Shown: positions 8,114-16,536 of the stretch, piece after piece
How the letters are laid out: every line of letters starts with the position of its first letter
How positions within the stretch are numbered: the first letter of the stretch is position 1
Assembly: GCA_015063385.1 (NCBI GenBank)
Contig: SVUG01000002.1
Span: 62,001 to 126,000 of the forward strand
Length of the DNA: 64,000 bases
Reading direction: 5' to 3'
From: Oscillospiraceae bacterium
GTDB lineage: Bacteria; Bacillota; Clostridia; Oscillospirales; CAG-272
The notes under the pieces: model-generated
Databases searched by the model: none
What the model was told of the DNA's origin: nothing
What the model saw: the letters and a program-made list of their open reading frames with translations, nothing else
Position numbers and translations under genes: made by a program

Positions 8114-8497
8114 ATGAAAAAGAGAATATCCGAACTCGAAAAATATTATTCAGGGTTTCCCGAATGGTATTGGATATATGGTCTGCATGATGCGGAAATT
8201 TTGTCCTTTTCAGAAATGCAGTTACCTCCCGATTGGAAAAGTAAAACTCCGCGATATAACTGCTTGGAAATTCAATTAAATTCTGTCGGTGCAATGACAA
8301 AAATCAAAAAAATTGTGTTTTATAATTATTCCTTGAAAAGCGATTTTGATATAAGCACATTGAAAAAGCCTTGGTGGATGGGAGATAAGTTAACCCTTTT
8401 GCCAGATAACCGCTTTTTACTCGAAGTGGAAATAGAGGATGCAAAAGGCGAAAGATATGTTTTCTCCATAACTTTCGAAGATGTATCCGTGAAATAA
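8114..8497 (+). CDS. Hypothetical protein, first small gene in the rlmD-tail array
   Basis: A 127-residue cytoplasmic protein, not recognised. It has AAAGGAGTTG before the ATG. It contains YGLHDAEILSF near residue 25, a His-Asp-Ala motif seen in several small proteins of unknown function, followed by alternating strands with no membrane segment. It is visibly more AT-rich than the flanking housekeeping genes and is bounded on both sides by copies of the rlmD 3' tail, which suggests horizontal acquisition. An immunity-type role is possible but unsupported. Confidence 0.7.
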   Translation: MKKRISELEKYYSGFPEWYWIYGLHDAEILSFSEMQLPPDWKSKTPRYNCLEIQLNSVGAMTKIKKIVFYNYSLKSDFDISTLKKPWWMGDKLTLLPDNRFLLEVEIEDAKGERYVFSITFEDVSVK

Positions 8498-8801
8498 AAA
8501 TATACCTTTTGTCGTTACAACCCCCGTTTTTGCCCGATTTTTATACCTTTTGGAGTCTTGACCCACGTTGAGAATGTGGTTTGTCTGACGAGGAAATAAA
8601 CCCAAAACGGCTTAAAACAGGTAAAAATGAGCCTTTTTGAGTGGTTTTGAGAGAAATTCAAAAAATCGGTGTTCAAAATCAAAAAATGCCCCAATTTTGA
8701 AAAATGTATTTTTGAAATAGAAAGCAAATTAAATAGCAAATGATTTTGACCTTGTAAATGAGCTTAAAAGTGTACTTTATCTTAAAAAAGAGGATAATTA
8801 T
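8498..8801 (+). repeat. rlmD 3'-end repeat, copy B, with boundary motif
   Basis: Starts with AAATATACCTTTTGTCGTT just after the first orphan gene. The core is at 8564-8752. The first 12 codons of the core read HVENVVCLTRK-stop in frame, a variant of the rlmD C-terminus. The trailer matches copy C up to GATTTTGACCT. No other gene is seen in this 304-bp interval. Confidence 0.8.
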
Positions 8802-9284
8802 ATGAGAAATAAGAAGCGAAAAATTAAAGATGGCAGATGGTTCAGAGAATTTGACTTCACTTTTAATACAAGAGTTTTTTTCACCATAAAAACAGATAAT
8901 TTCATAATTCGTTTCACGGGCGGAAGCTTGATTATATCCGATAAAAACGATAGAGAGCTTGCAAGGCTCGGCGGATACAATTATTTATATACGGGTGACG
9001 TTACGCCTGACGAAAAGGAACTGTTTGCTTTGGAAAACGGAAAACATTTTTACGTTATATCTTTAGAGGATTTTACGCAAAAGCGCAAAATCACTCTTCC
9101 CCGCTCTTACGAGGCAATCGACGTTTACGGAAGCTATTCGGACGACGGCAAATTTTTATACGTACCGATTTGCAAATGGTTAGATAATGGTTATAAATAC
9201 TGCTTATGTGAATACGAAACAGACACATACTCATTATTGACTATGAAAGAAATTAAAGAATCCAAAGTGCCTGCTTGGCCGTAA
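8802..9284 (+). CDS. Hypothetical beta-rich protein, second small gene in the rlmD-tail array
   Basis: A 160-residue protein, not recognised. It has GAGG upstream of the ATG. The sequence is mostly short beta strands with aromatic and Gly-Asp turns (YGSYSDDGKFLYVPIC), resembling part of a beta-propeller or WD40-type fold. No signal peptide or membrane segment. AT-rich relative to neighbours and flanked by rlmD-tail copies B and C, as for the previous gene. Confidence 0.68.
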   Translation: MRNKKRKIKDGRWFREFDFTFNTRVFFTIKTDNFIIRFTGGSLIISDKNDRELARLGGYNYLYTGDVTPDEKELFALENGKHFYVISLEDFTQKRKITLPRSYEAIDVYGSYSDDGKFLYVPICKWLDNGYKYCLCEYETDTYSLLTMKEIKESKVPAWP

Positions 9285-9285
9285 A

Positions 9286-9525
9286 TAAATATACCTATTG
9301 TCGTTCCACCCACGTCGAGAGTGTCGTTTGTCTGTCACGAAAACAAGCCAAAAACGGCTTAAAACAGGTAAAAATGAGCCTTTTTGAGTGGTTTTGAGAG
9401 AAAAATTCAAAAAAACGGTGTTCAAAATTAAAAAATGCCCCAATTTTGAAAAATGTATTTTTGAAATAGAAAGAAAATTAAATAGCAAATGATTTTGACC
9501 TGAAATATACCTTTCGCCCACGCTT
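9286..9525 (+). repeat. rlmD 3'-end repeat, copy C, plus decayed boundary D
   Basis: Begins with AAATATACCTATTGTCGTT. The core at 9311-9502 encodes HVESVVCLSRK, then a trailer nearly identical to copy B. It ends with a second boundary-like AAATATACCTTTCGCCCACG at 9503-9522 and a degraded tail, with no gene between C and D. Confidence 0.78.
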
Positions 9526-9556
9526 AGAGGTGGACACTTAATCGGAGGAAATACTT

Positions 9557-10357
9557 ATGAAATTTAAAATTGATCACGACTATCACATTCACTCAAAATT
9601 ATCTTCCTGCTCAAGAGATCCCGAACAGACCGGCGATAGAATGCTTGACTATGCAAGGAAAAACGGACTTTCCCGAATCTGTGTAGCCAATCACTACTGG
9701 GACAGTGCCGTTGAGGGTGCGTCCGGCTGGTATAAGCCACAGAATTTCGAGCATATCTCAAAGGACTGCCCTCTGCCGAAGGCTGACGGAATTGAATTTC
9801 TCTTCGGCTGCGAGTGCGAAATGGACAAATTTATGACTCTCGGTATGCCTGTGCAGAGATTTGACGATTTTGATTTCGTCATAATCCCCACTACGCATCT
9901 ACACATGACGGGATTTACCATCACCGCCGAGGACGCCGAGAGCAAGGATAGGATAGCAGAGCTGTGGGTTAAGCGACTTGAGGCTCTTCTCAATATGCCT
10001 CTTCCCTTTCACAAGATTGGTATTGCACACCTTGCCTGTGACTTGATAAACAAAAAATCGAGGCAGGATTTTCTCGAAACGCTAAAGCTGATTTCAAGCG
10101 AGGATATGGAGCGATTGTTCAAAAAGGCGGCAAAGCTCGGCTGCGGAATTGAGCTGAATCAGAGCGATATGTCCTTCTCTGACGAGGAGGCGGATATAGT
10201 GCTTCGTTCGTTCAGAATCGCCAAGGAGTGCGGCTGCAAATTTTATCTCGGCAGTGACGCTCATCATCCAAAGGATTTTGAAAATGCCAAAGAGATTTTC
10301 GAGCGGGCGGTCACGCTTCTCGATTTGAGAGAGGATGATAAATTTCATATAGGATAA
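9557..10357 (+). CDS. PHP-domain phosphoesterase
   Basis: A 266-residue metal-dependent hydrolase of the PHP superfamily. Metal ligands are visible: DYHIHSKLS (HxH) near residue 10, NHYWD near 48, GCECEM, HLACDLI, and a C-terminal GSDAHHPKDF. This set resembles histidinol-phosphatase-type proteins, but no his genes are nearby and the substrate is unknown. CGGAGG precedes the ATG, directly after the last rlmD-tail boundary motif. Confidence 0.85.
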   Translation: MKFKIDHDYHIHSKLSSCSRDPEQTGDRMLDYARKNGLSRICVANHYWDSAVEGASGWYKPQNFEHISKDCPLPKADGIEFLFGCECEMDKFMTLGMPVQRFDDFDFVIIPTTHLHMTGFTITAEDAESKDRIAELWVKRLEALLNMPLPFHKIGIAHLACDLINKKSRQDFLETLKLISSEDMERLFKKAAKLGCGIELNQSDMSFSDEEADIVLRSFRIAKECGCKFYLGSDAHHPKDFENAKEIFERAVTLLDLREDDKFHIG

Positions 10358-10384
10358 ATTTTGACGCAAAAGCCCGATATTGCC

Positions 10385-10585
10385 TACAGGAGGATATTAT
10401 GTACGATATTCAAAACAGATGGAAGCTTGAGGGAAGCAGCTTGCAATATTACGGCTTGAGAAGCAGCCCGAATATGTTTAAAAATAGCGTCAGGCTGACA
10501 AAAAAGCAGCTTGATATTATTAAAAAAATGCCTTGCGATATGACAGAGGACGAAATATGCGTGCTCGGGGAGCTTGTTGGCGTGC
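10385..10585 (+). repeat. Duplicated 5' gene module, copy 1
   Basis: The ribosome site GGAGGATATT plus the first 58 codons are nearly identical to 12790-12990. The copies diverge in 5' flank and downstream coding sequence, so the repeated unit is an RBS plus N-terminal module. Confidence 0.88.
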
Positions 10586-10875
10586 AAATCGAGAGCGACG
10601 AGCCGTACATCCGCGACGCGCACAGGCTATGCCCTGAGTCAGTATCGGGGCGGAGCGATATTGTCACCTGCCTTGGCTGGCATAGCTACAAAAAATCAAA
10701 CCAGCTCTGGCACGTCGGCGGCGTCGGCACGTTCCGCTCGTCTATCATCATAAACAGGCCAAGGAAAATCGGTGTCGTGGTGCTTGGCAACTCAAAGGGA
10801 CGGGCATCGGCAAACGTGCATTATCTTGCAAAAATGCTTTACAGCGAAATGAAAATCAAGAAAATAATTTTTTAA
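10399..10875 (+). CDS. Chimeric ORF: PP-loop-protein N-terminal module joined to a serine-hydrolase C-terminal fragment
   Basis: A 158-residue ORF with a good GGAGG site. Residues 1-58 match almost exactly the N-terminus of the PP-loop protein at 12804. Residues about 65-158 resemble only the C-terminal end of a beta-lactamase-fold serine hydrolase: a WHVGGVGTFRSS segment (KTG-box equivalent) and IGVVVLGNSKG. The SxxK and YxN parts of such an enzyme are absent, so hydrolase activity is not expected. Most likely a recombination product and functionally a pseudogene, though the frame is intact. Confidence 0.7.
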   Translation: MYDIQNRWKLEGSSLQYYGLRSSPNMFKNSVRLTKKQLDIIKKMPCDMTEDEICVLGELVGVQIESDEPYIRDAHRLCPESVSGRSDIVTCLGWHSYKKSNQLWHVGGVGTFRSSIIINRPRKIGVVVLGNSKGRASANVHYLAKMLYSEMKIKKIIF

Positions 10876-10892
10876 TGATAGGAGACACAAAA

Positions 10893-12146
10893 ATGAACGA
10901 GGAGCTTATAAAAATCCTAAATTACAGACTCAAGGGAGAACTTCCCAATCCCTTTATTTTTGATGACGGAACGCCCTTGCGCTCGGCGGCAGACTGGGAA
11001 AGGCGCAGAGCCGAGATATACAAGTCTACCATTGAGCTTCAGTACGGCACTATGCCGCCAAAGCCCGATTTTCTGAGGGTTGAGCTGCTCTATACGAGCT
11101 GCAGCTATCCTAACAGCTACCGTATAGTGACGGGCACTAAGGAGTCACCGATAAGCTTCATTATGTACGTTTTCCGCGCTGATTCAAAGAAGAAAGCACC
11201 TGCGGTCATCGACGGAGATATGTGCTTTTCCTACCTCTACGACGAGGCGTTTATCAAGGCGTTTACCGATAACGGCATAGACCTCGTTTGCTTCAACCGC
11301 TGCGAGCTGGCGACCGACGTTGCGGCATACAGCCTCGACGAGATAATGAGTGGCACGGGCGAAGCCGAGATTGCAAGGGCGGCGCTCGACGAGATACTTG
11401 AAAACGGCTGCGGCGGTCAGGTCAAGCGTGCATATCCCGATTATAGCTTCGGCACTCTCGGCGCTTGGGCGTGGGGATATTCAAGATGCGTTGACGCGCT
11501 TGAAATACTTGGATTCACGGATATGGACACGATAGCCTTTACCGGTCACTCACGCGGTGGAAAAACCGCGGCTCTTGCAGGCGCTCTCGACGAGCGCGCG
11601 TCAATCGTAAACCCCAACGGCTCCTGCTCGGGCGGCTACGGCAGCTACAGAATCAGCATTGACGCAGAAACCGAGGACGGCGAGATTAAAACGAGCGAGC
11701 CTCTCTCCAACATATTACATCACTTCCCTGCCTGGCTTGGCGAGGGTATGCGCGAATACGTTGACCGCGAGGAGCTTCTGCCCTTCGACTCGCACTATCT
11801 CAAGGCGCTGGTTGCTCCGAGAGCGTTGCTCGTCACCGAGGGCGCAAGCGATATTATGGCGAATCCCGTCGGCTCGCATCAGACCACCGAGGCGGCAGGC
11901 GAGGTATACAAATTCCTCGGCTGTGAGGATAAGCTGTTCTGGCAAATCAGAAGCGGAAAGCACACGCACGGCGGCGAGGACGTTCGCGCTCTGGTCAGCG
12001 TTATCAGGCATATAAAATACGGCGAGCCTCTCTACGAGGGACTCTTTAAGCTCCCCTTTAAGCCGATAGAAAAGGCTTATAAATGGACGTCTCCCGAAAG
12101 GGTGGGCGATGAGCAAATACATATTTGCCAAAATGCGAAAAACTGA
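10893..12146 (+). CDS. Alpha/beta-hydrolase, CE15 (glucuronoyl esterase)-like
   Basis: The ATG at 10893 (MNEELIK) has GGAG eight bases upstream and is preferred over the track's Met at 10875. The 417-residue protein has the nucleophile elbow FTGHSRGGKTAALAG and the downstream NPNGSCSGG region, matching the GxSRxGK pattern of glucuronoyl methyl-esterases (CE15), with a late acid/His pair in GKHTHGG. CE15 enzymes cleave lignin-glucuronoyl or related esters. No signal peptide is visible, so it probably acts on imported oligomers or another ester. The start is 18 nt beyond the end of the chimeric ORF. Confidence 0.8.
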   Translation: MNEELIKILNYRLKGELPNPFIFDDGTPLRSAADWERRRAEIYKSTIELQYGTMPPKPDFLRVELLYTSCSYPNSYRIVTGTKESPISFIMYVFRADSKKKAPAVIDGDMCFSYLYDEAFIKAFTDNGIDLVCFNRCELATDVAAYSLDEIMSGTGEAEIARAALDEILENGCGGQVKRAYPDYSFGTLGAWAWGYSRCVDALEILGFTDMDTIAFTGHSRGGKTAALAGALDERASIVNPNGSCSGGYGSYRISIDAETEDGEIKTSEPLSNILHHFPAWLGEGMREYVDREELLPFDSHYLKALVAPRALLVTEGASDIMANPVGSHQTTEAAGEVYKFLGCEDKLFWQIRSGKHTHGGEDVRALVSVIRHIKYGEPLYEGLFKLPFKPIEKAYKWTSPERVGDEQIHICQNAKN

Positions 12147-12233
12147 TGCAAAGAGTGAAGTAATCCGAAGAGCATTAAAGAGATATTTGTGAAAACTGCA
12201 ATATTAAATTACTATAAGGAGCGTATGGTAACA

Positions 12234-12737
12234 ATGAAAAAAATAATCGTTTTAGCAATAACTTTAATTATGTTGTTTTCGCTCTCCTCGTGCTACGTAA
12301 CGGTTGATAAGAAAATCAAGCTTGGGGAAGATGCCAAAAGCATTACGTCGATAGACATATATGACACCGGCGACTTTGACGGATATATATTAGATATCCG
12401 CGAGGATTTGTCGCCTATATACACGATCGAGGAGGACGACGTTTCTGCGTTTGTAGGTGAGCTTACGGCTCTTGAATACAAAAAAGATATTCTGATTTCT
12501 CCTGTGGCTATAGACTATGCCCACGTATTTTCTTCCGGGCTTGTCGTAGTCATTGAATATGATAACGGCGGGTGCGACATCTATGCAGAAAAAGGAATTC
12601 TTGTCCACACGATGAATTCCGATGGTGTTATAAGCTACGAATACGACCACGCCGATTATCGCGGAAGCACGCCTTGGGATAAATTTATAGAAAAATACAT
12701 TGATACCGAACAGAAACAAGGCTCCGAAGCAAAATAG
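12234..12737 (+). CDS. Putative lipoprotein of unknown function
   Basis: MKKIIVLAITLIMLFSLSSC is a lipoprotein signal with lipobox LSSC, so the mature protein would be anchored to the outer face of the membrane. About 150 residues follow, acidic and beta-rich, without a recognised domain. The start could also be the GTG-proximal Met at 12225; AAGGAG lies 3 nt before that one and 12 nt before 12234, so neither spacing is ideal. It lies between the CE15-like esterase and the PP-loop gene. Confidence 0.78.
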   Translation: MKKIIVLAITLIMLFSLSSCYVTVDKKIKLGEDAKSITSIDIYDTGDFDGYILDIREDLSPIYTIEEDDVSAFVGELTALEYKKDILISPVAIDYAHVFSSGLVVVIEYDNGGCDIYAEKGILVHTMNSDGVISYEYDHADYRGSTPWDKFIEKYIDTEQKQGSEAK

Positions 12738-12789
12738 TAGTTATATAAAGAATAATGATACTATAATTACACAGAGAATACTTCAAAGG

Positions 12790-12990
12790 CGCGGGAGGAT
12801 ATTATGTACGATATTCAAAACAGATGGAAGCTTGAAGGAAGTGTTTTGCAATATTACGGCTTGAGAAGCAGCCCGAATATGTTTAAAAATAGCGTCAGGC
12901 TGACAAAAAAGCAGCTTGATATTATTAAAAAAATGCCTTGCGATATATCAGCAGACGAAATCTGCGCGCTCGGTGAGCTTATTGGCGTGC
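12790..12990 (+). repeat. Duplicated 5' gene module, copy 2
   Basis: RBS and first 58 codons of the PP-loop gene, nearly identical to 10385-10585. The differences are a few substitutions, several synonymous. This is likely the source copy, since here the module is joined to a full-length protein. Confidence 0.88.
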
Positions 12991-14192
12991 AAATAGTGAA
13001 AGCCGAGGATAAAAAATCGACGCCGACGTCTTTGAGCGAAGCGCGATTTTGCAAAACCTGCATTGCAAACGACTTTATCATTCCCGGTATTGAATTTGAT
13101 GCCGAGGGCAGATGCCCTATCTGTCAAAGTGCCGATATAACCCGAGGATTCAAGAGCGTAGTTCCTGTTATGAACAGCTTCCCAAGGGCAAAGAAATCCC
13201 GCTTTGATATTGCCGTATTCTATACGGGCGGCAAGGATTCTACATATCTGCTTTATTATCTTTCAAAGGTACTAAATCTTCGTGTGCTTGCACTCACCTG
13301 GGAAATTCCTTATATGTCGGAATGCGCAAGACGGAGCATTGAAAACGCAAAAAACAAATTGGATTCGGTAGAGTTCATTACAAGAAGAATCTCTAACGAG
13401 GATTTAAGAAAAATATACAAAAAGCTCTACTCATTGAGCGAAAACACCTGTGCATGTCCGTCGCTTGCTTACGTATTATTCTATCCCGAGCTTGTGATTA
13501 ACAGAGTGCCTTATTTTGTTGTCGGAAACGAACCGGCACAACTGCTTGGACTGTATTATAACCATATGGCACCGAAAATAGCATACACGTTCCCCGAAAA
13601 CAAGCCGCTTAACGCCATGTTTAATCTCGGCAGAATTCTGACTTTCAGACCACCGCTTAAAAGGGGACAATTCCACACGCTTGCCACTATGAAGCAGCTC
13701 GCATACGGAGATAATCCCATTAAAAATTGGCTTGGATATTCAAATCAGCTGCTATACAACGTTTGCGAGGCTATAAACGAGGTGCCGAATATTACAAAGC
13801 CGCTTAAAAAGGCTATAAGAACATCTTCCCGCTCGGGCAATATTCCTGCATTTATACAGGTGGATTTAGACGATATATGCGGCGGCATTTACGAGTGGAG
13901 CAAGATAAAAGACGTTATAACGAGAGAGTGTGGCTGGGTTGCACCCGAGGAAACGAGCAAAGGACTGCATACGAGCTGTAAAATTGAAAAGTGCAAGGAG
14001 CACTCGCAATTCGTAAGATTTTATCATATGAGAAGCACTATGATTCCTTTCAGTGCACTTGAAATTGCTATTGCGAGCCGAAATAAAAACCTCTCACGTG
14101 AAGAGGCTCTCCTTGAGCTTAATGAATCGCTTGGATTTTCTCTCGATAAAATTCCTGAGTGTGCCATTATGACGGAGTATTTTGAAGAATGA
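12804..14192 (+). CDS. PP-loop ATPase, N-acetyl-sugar-amidotransferase-like, with N-terminal module
   Basis: A 462-residue protein. Residues 1-65 are a small helical module ([13 protein letters not shown]...) that could be PqqD- or winged-helix-like. Residues 83-107 hold two CxxC pairs (CKTC, CPIC) spaced as in the zinc knuckle of N-acetyl sugar amidotransferases. Residues 136-147 carry the PP-loop [12 protein letters not shown] (SGGxDS variant). C-terminal Cys residues ([10 protein letters not shown]) and LSREEAL also fit that family. PP-loop enzymes adenylate a carbonyl for amidation or thiolation. The start is set by GGAGGATATT. It overlaps the ferredoxin/flavodoxin gene by ATGA, indicating translational coupling. 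Substrate unknown. Confidence 0.82.
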   Translation: MYDIQNRWKLEGSVLQYYGLRSSPNMFKNSVRLTKKQLDIIKKMPCDISADEICALGELIGVQIVKAEDKKSTPTSLSEARFCKTCIANDFIIPGIEFDAEGRCPICQSADITRGFKSVVPVMNSFPRAKKSRFDIAVFYTGGKDSTYLLYYLSKVLNLRVLALTWEIPYMSECARRSIENAKNKLDSVEFITRRISNEDLRKIYKKLYSLSENTCACPSLAYVLFYPELVINRVPYFVVGNEPAQLLGLYYNHMAPKIAYTFPENKPLNAMFNLGRILTFRPPLKRGQFHTLATMKQLAYGDNPIKNWLGYSNQLLYNVCEAINEVPNITKPLKKAIRTSSRSGNIPAFIQVDLDDICGGIYEWSKIKDVITRECGWVAPEETSKGLHTSCKIEKCKEHSQFVRFYHMRSTMIPFSALEIAIASRNKNLSREEALLELNESLGFSLDKIPECAIMTEYFEE

Positions 14193-14872
14193 ACGCAGTT
14201 GTTTTTTATTCTGCCACAGGACAAAGCGAGCTGATTGCCAAATATTTTGCAAAAAAGCTCTGCTACCCTGTTTTAAATATTGAAAATATCGAGGATCGGC
14301 GGTACGAAAGCCTCGTGCTTGTTTTCCCCGTGCATTGTCAGAATATCCCATACGTTGTAGAGGATTTTCTGAAAACGGCAGAGGTTGAGCATCTGACTGC
14401 TGTTGCAACCTACGGCAAAATGTGCCCCGGAAACGTTCTTTATGAAATCAAGAAAGAATTCGGCTTTAACATCGTGGCGGGTGCGTATATTCCTACCAAG
14501 CACTCCTACGTTGACGGTGATGTCGGCTTCGCTGACTTTGATAAGCTTGAACCGATTTTTGAAAAAATCAAAAATCCGTCCCCGATAGAGCTTCCGAGAT
14601 TATATAAAAACCCGCTCGCTAATCTTTTTCCTAGATTGCGTAGCCGGTTCGGACTTAAAATATATAAGGATTCAAATTGTAAGAGCTGCGGTATTTGTGA
14701 CGAAAATTGCCACTTTGAAGCGATAAAGGACGGCGTGACAAACTATAAGTGCATCCGTTGCCTTAAATGCGTAAAGGCGTGTCCTCAAGGTGCATTGCAT
14801 TTTAAGGCTCGTTTGCCGTTAAGGATTTATTTAAAGAAAAGGCAGATAAATAAAACTATAGTTTACATTTAA
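14189..14872 (+). CDS. EFR1-type flavodoxin/ferredoxin fusion protein
   Basis: A 227-residue electron-transfer protein. The N-terminal flavodoxin-like half ([29 protein letters not shown]) should bind FMN. The C-terminal half has two [4Fe-4S] ferredoxin motifs, [11 protein letters not shown] and [11 protein letters not shown]. This is the EFR1 ferrodoxin architecture. The ATGA overlap with the PP-loop gene makes it a probable electron donor or partner of that enzyme, which would suit a reductive or sulfur-transfer step; that is inference. Confidence 0.9.
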   Translation: MNAVVFYSATGQSELIAKYFAKKLCYPVLNIENIEDRRYESLVLVFPVHCQNIPYVVEDFLKTAEVEHLTAVATYGKMCPGNVLYEIKKEFGFNIVAGAYIPTKHSYVDGDVGFADFDKLEPIFEKIKNPSPIELPRLYKNPLANLFPRLRSRFGLKIYKDSNCKSCGICDENCHFEAIKDGVTNYKCIRCLKCVKACPQGALHFKARLPLRIYLKKRQINKTIVYI

Positions 14873-14876
14873 TAAT

Positions 14877-15662
14877 ATGAAAAGAATTTTGATTGACAAA
14901 ATCCCTATTGCGCTCCCAGAGGAAATCGAGGGGCTGTGCCGCGGGGCGAGGATTTTTGACAGCTCCTGCTCGCCTGAGGCTAGGGTTTACTTTATTGACA
15001 AGGACGATGGATATTACCTCAAATGCGCGGCGGCCGGTAGCCTTTTGCGTGAGAAGATAATGACTGAGTACTTTCACAAAAAGGGGCTTGGTGCAGAGGT
15101 GCTATGCTACCGTTCGGGAGAGCGCGACCTGCTCCTTACCGCGCGCGTTGCGGGCGAGGACTGCACGCACGAAAAATATATAAGCGAGCCGAAAAGGCTC
15201 TCTGCCCTTCTCGGAGAGCGGCTGCGCGCCTTGCACGAGGTCGATTTCTCCGACTGTCCCGTAAAGGACCGCGTGAGCGAATATATCGCCCGTGCACAGA
15301 AAAACTACCGCGAGGATAACTACAATAAGGAGCACTTCCCCGATAGCTTCGGCTATCCGTCGGGCGAGGCGGCTATGCGAGCGCTCACCGAGGGAGGTCA
15401 TTTGCTCAAAAACGATGTTCTCCTGCACGGCGACTACTGTATGCCGAATATAATGCTCGACGACTGGAGATTTTCCGGCTTTATTGACGTGGACTCGGCA
15501 GGTGTTGGGGACAGGCATATCGACTTATTTTGGGGCGTATGGTCGCTTCAGTTTAACCTTGGCACGAACGAATTTGCTTCGCGCTTTCTTGACGCTTACG
15601 GCAGAGATAAGGTCAATACCGACATACTGAAAATCGTAGCAGCAGCCGAGGTTTTAGGTTGA
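14877..15662 (+). CDS. Aminoglycoside phosphotransferase-like kinase, APH(3') type
   Basis: A 261-residue protein-kinase-fold enzyme. Brenner-type motif VLLHGDYCMPNIMLDD and metal-binding IDVDSAGVGDRHIDL match the APH(3') pattern, and the length is normal for the family. Such enzymes phosphorylate aminoglycosides or other small hydroxyl substrates; the actual substrate cannot be told from sequence. It starts 4 nt after the EFR1 stop without a clear Shine-Dalgarno, so it may be translationally coupled. No mobile-resistance context (IS, integron) is seen, so a native role is possible. Confidence 0.85.
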   Translation: MKRILIDKIPIALPEEIEGLCRGARIFDSSCSPEARVYFIDKDDGYYLKCAAAGSLLREKIMTEYFHKKGLGAEVLCYRSGERDLLLTARVAGEDCTHEKYISEPKRLSALLGERLRALHEVDFSDCPVKDRVSEYIARAQKNYREDNYNKEHFPDSFGYPSGEAAMRALTEGGHLLKNDVLLHGDYCMPNIMLDDWRFSGFIDVDSAGVGDRHIDLFWGVWSLQFNLGTNEFASRFLDAYGRDKVNTDILKIVAAAEVLG

Positions 15663-15719
15663 TTTTGCTATAAAATGTAATGTTTAGTTTGTATTTTTGC
15701 TTCTTTTCGGAGGTTTATA

Positions 15720-16532
15720 ATGAAAAATATCACAGATTATTCCTCACTTCTTGAAAGCGTTATTGCGCTTGTAAAAGAGGCGGCGGAGCTTGCAAGGAAA
15801 ACCGAGCTTTCGGTAATTGAGAAGGGCGCGCCGGAAAATATCGTGACGGAAAGCGACCTGGCAGTACAGCGATTTCTGCACGAGCGACTTGGAGAGCTGC
15901 TCCCACGCTCCGCCTTCTTCTGCGAGGAGGAGGGACTGTGCGAGAATTCGGGCGAGTGCGTATGGATTATCGACCCGATAGACGGCACGGCTAACTATTC
16001 AAGAGGAATTCACGAGTCGGCAATATCCGTCGCTCTCGTCGTGGGCAAAGAGGCTCGGCTCGGCGTCGTTTACAATATATTTACGGGAGATATTTTCTCG
16101 GCTGTGAGAGGCGGCGGTGCTTTTCTCAACGGCAAAAAAATCACCGTATCAAAAAGGAGCTTCCGCGAGGGCCTCTTCTGCACGGCTATGTGCGTATATA
16201 AAAAGGAGCTTGCCGCCCTCTGCCGCGACGTCATATACGACGCTTATATGGAGTGCAACGACCTGCGCCGCTTCGGCGGCTGTGCGCTGGAGCTGTGCTA
16301 TATTGCGGCAGGACGGTGCGAGCTGTTCTTCGAGATGCGCGTGTTCCCTTGGGACTATGCGGCAGCCTATCTCATTCTCTCCGAGGCAGGAGGAGTTCTT
16401 TACGGCTTTGACGGCGAGGAGCTTGATTTTTCAAAAACTACTATGCTAGTCGGTGCTAACAACCGTGAAAACTACGAAAAGCTTGCGGGCATTGTTAAAA
16501 AGCATATAAAATCTTTACCATACGAGGATTAG
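15720..16532 (+). CDS. Inositol-monophosphatase-family phosphatase
   Basis: A 270-residue Mg2+-dependent sugar-phosphatase fold. Metal-binding motifs are visible: EEEG at 69-72, DPIDGTANYSRG from 85, and FPWDYAAAYLILSEAGG near 215. Family members hydrolyse inositol-1-phosphate, fructose-1,6-bisphosphate, histidinol phosphate or PAP. The specificity here is undetermined. GGAGG precedes the ATG. The next gene starts 4 nt after the stop, forming an operon. Confidence 0.9.
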   Translation: MKNITDYSSLLESVIALVKEAAELARKTELSVIEKGAPENIVTESDLAVQRFLHERLGELLPRSAFFCEEEGLCENSGECVWIIDPIDGTANYSRGIHESAISVALVVGKEARLGVVYNIFTGDIFSAVRGGGAFLNGKKITVSKRSFREGLFCTAMCVYKKELAALCRDVIYDAYMECNDLRRFGGCALELCYIAAGRCELFFEMRVFPWDYAAAYLILSEAGGVLYGFDGEELDFSKTTMLVGANNRENYEKLAGIVKKHIKSLPYED

Positions 16533-16536
16533 TCTT

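Noticed and set aside
7909-8190. 93-residue ORF downstream of rlmD
   Set aside because: It overlaps the end of rlmD, runs through repeat copy A and a perfect hairpin, and into the 8114 gene in another frame; no ribosome site.
14877-15662. Acquired aminoglycoside resistance gene
   Set aside because: The family is clear but there is no mobile context and the substrate cannot be inferred, so resistance is not claimed.
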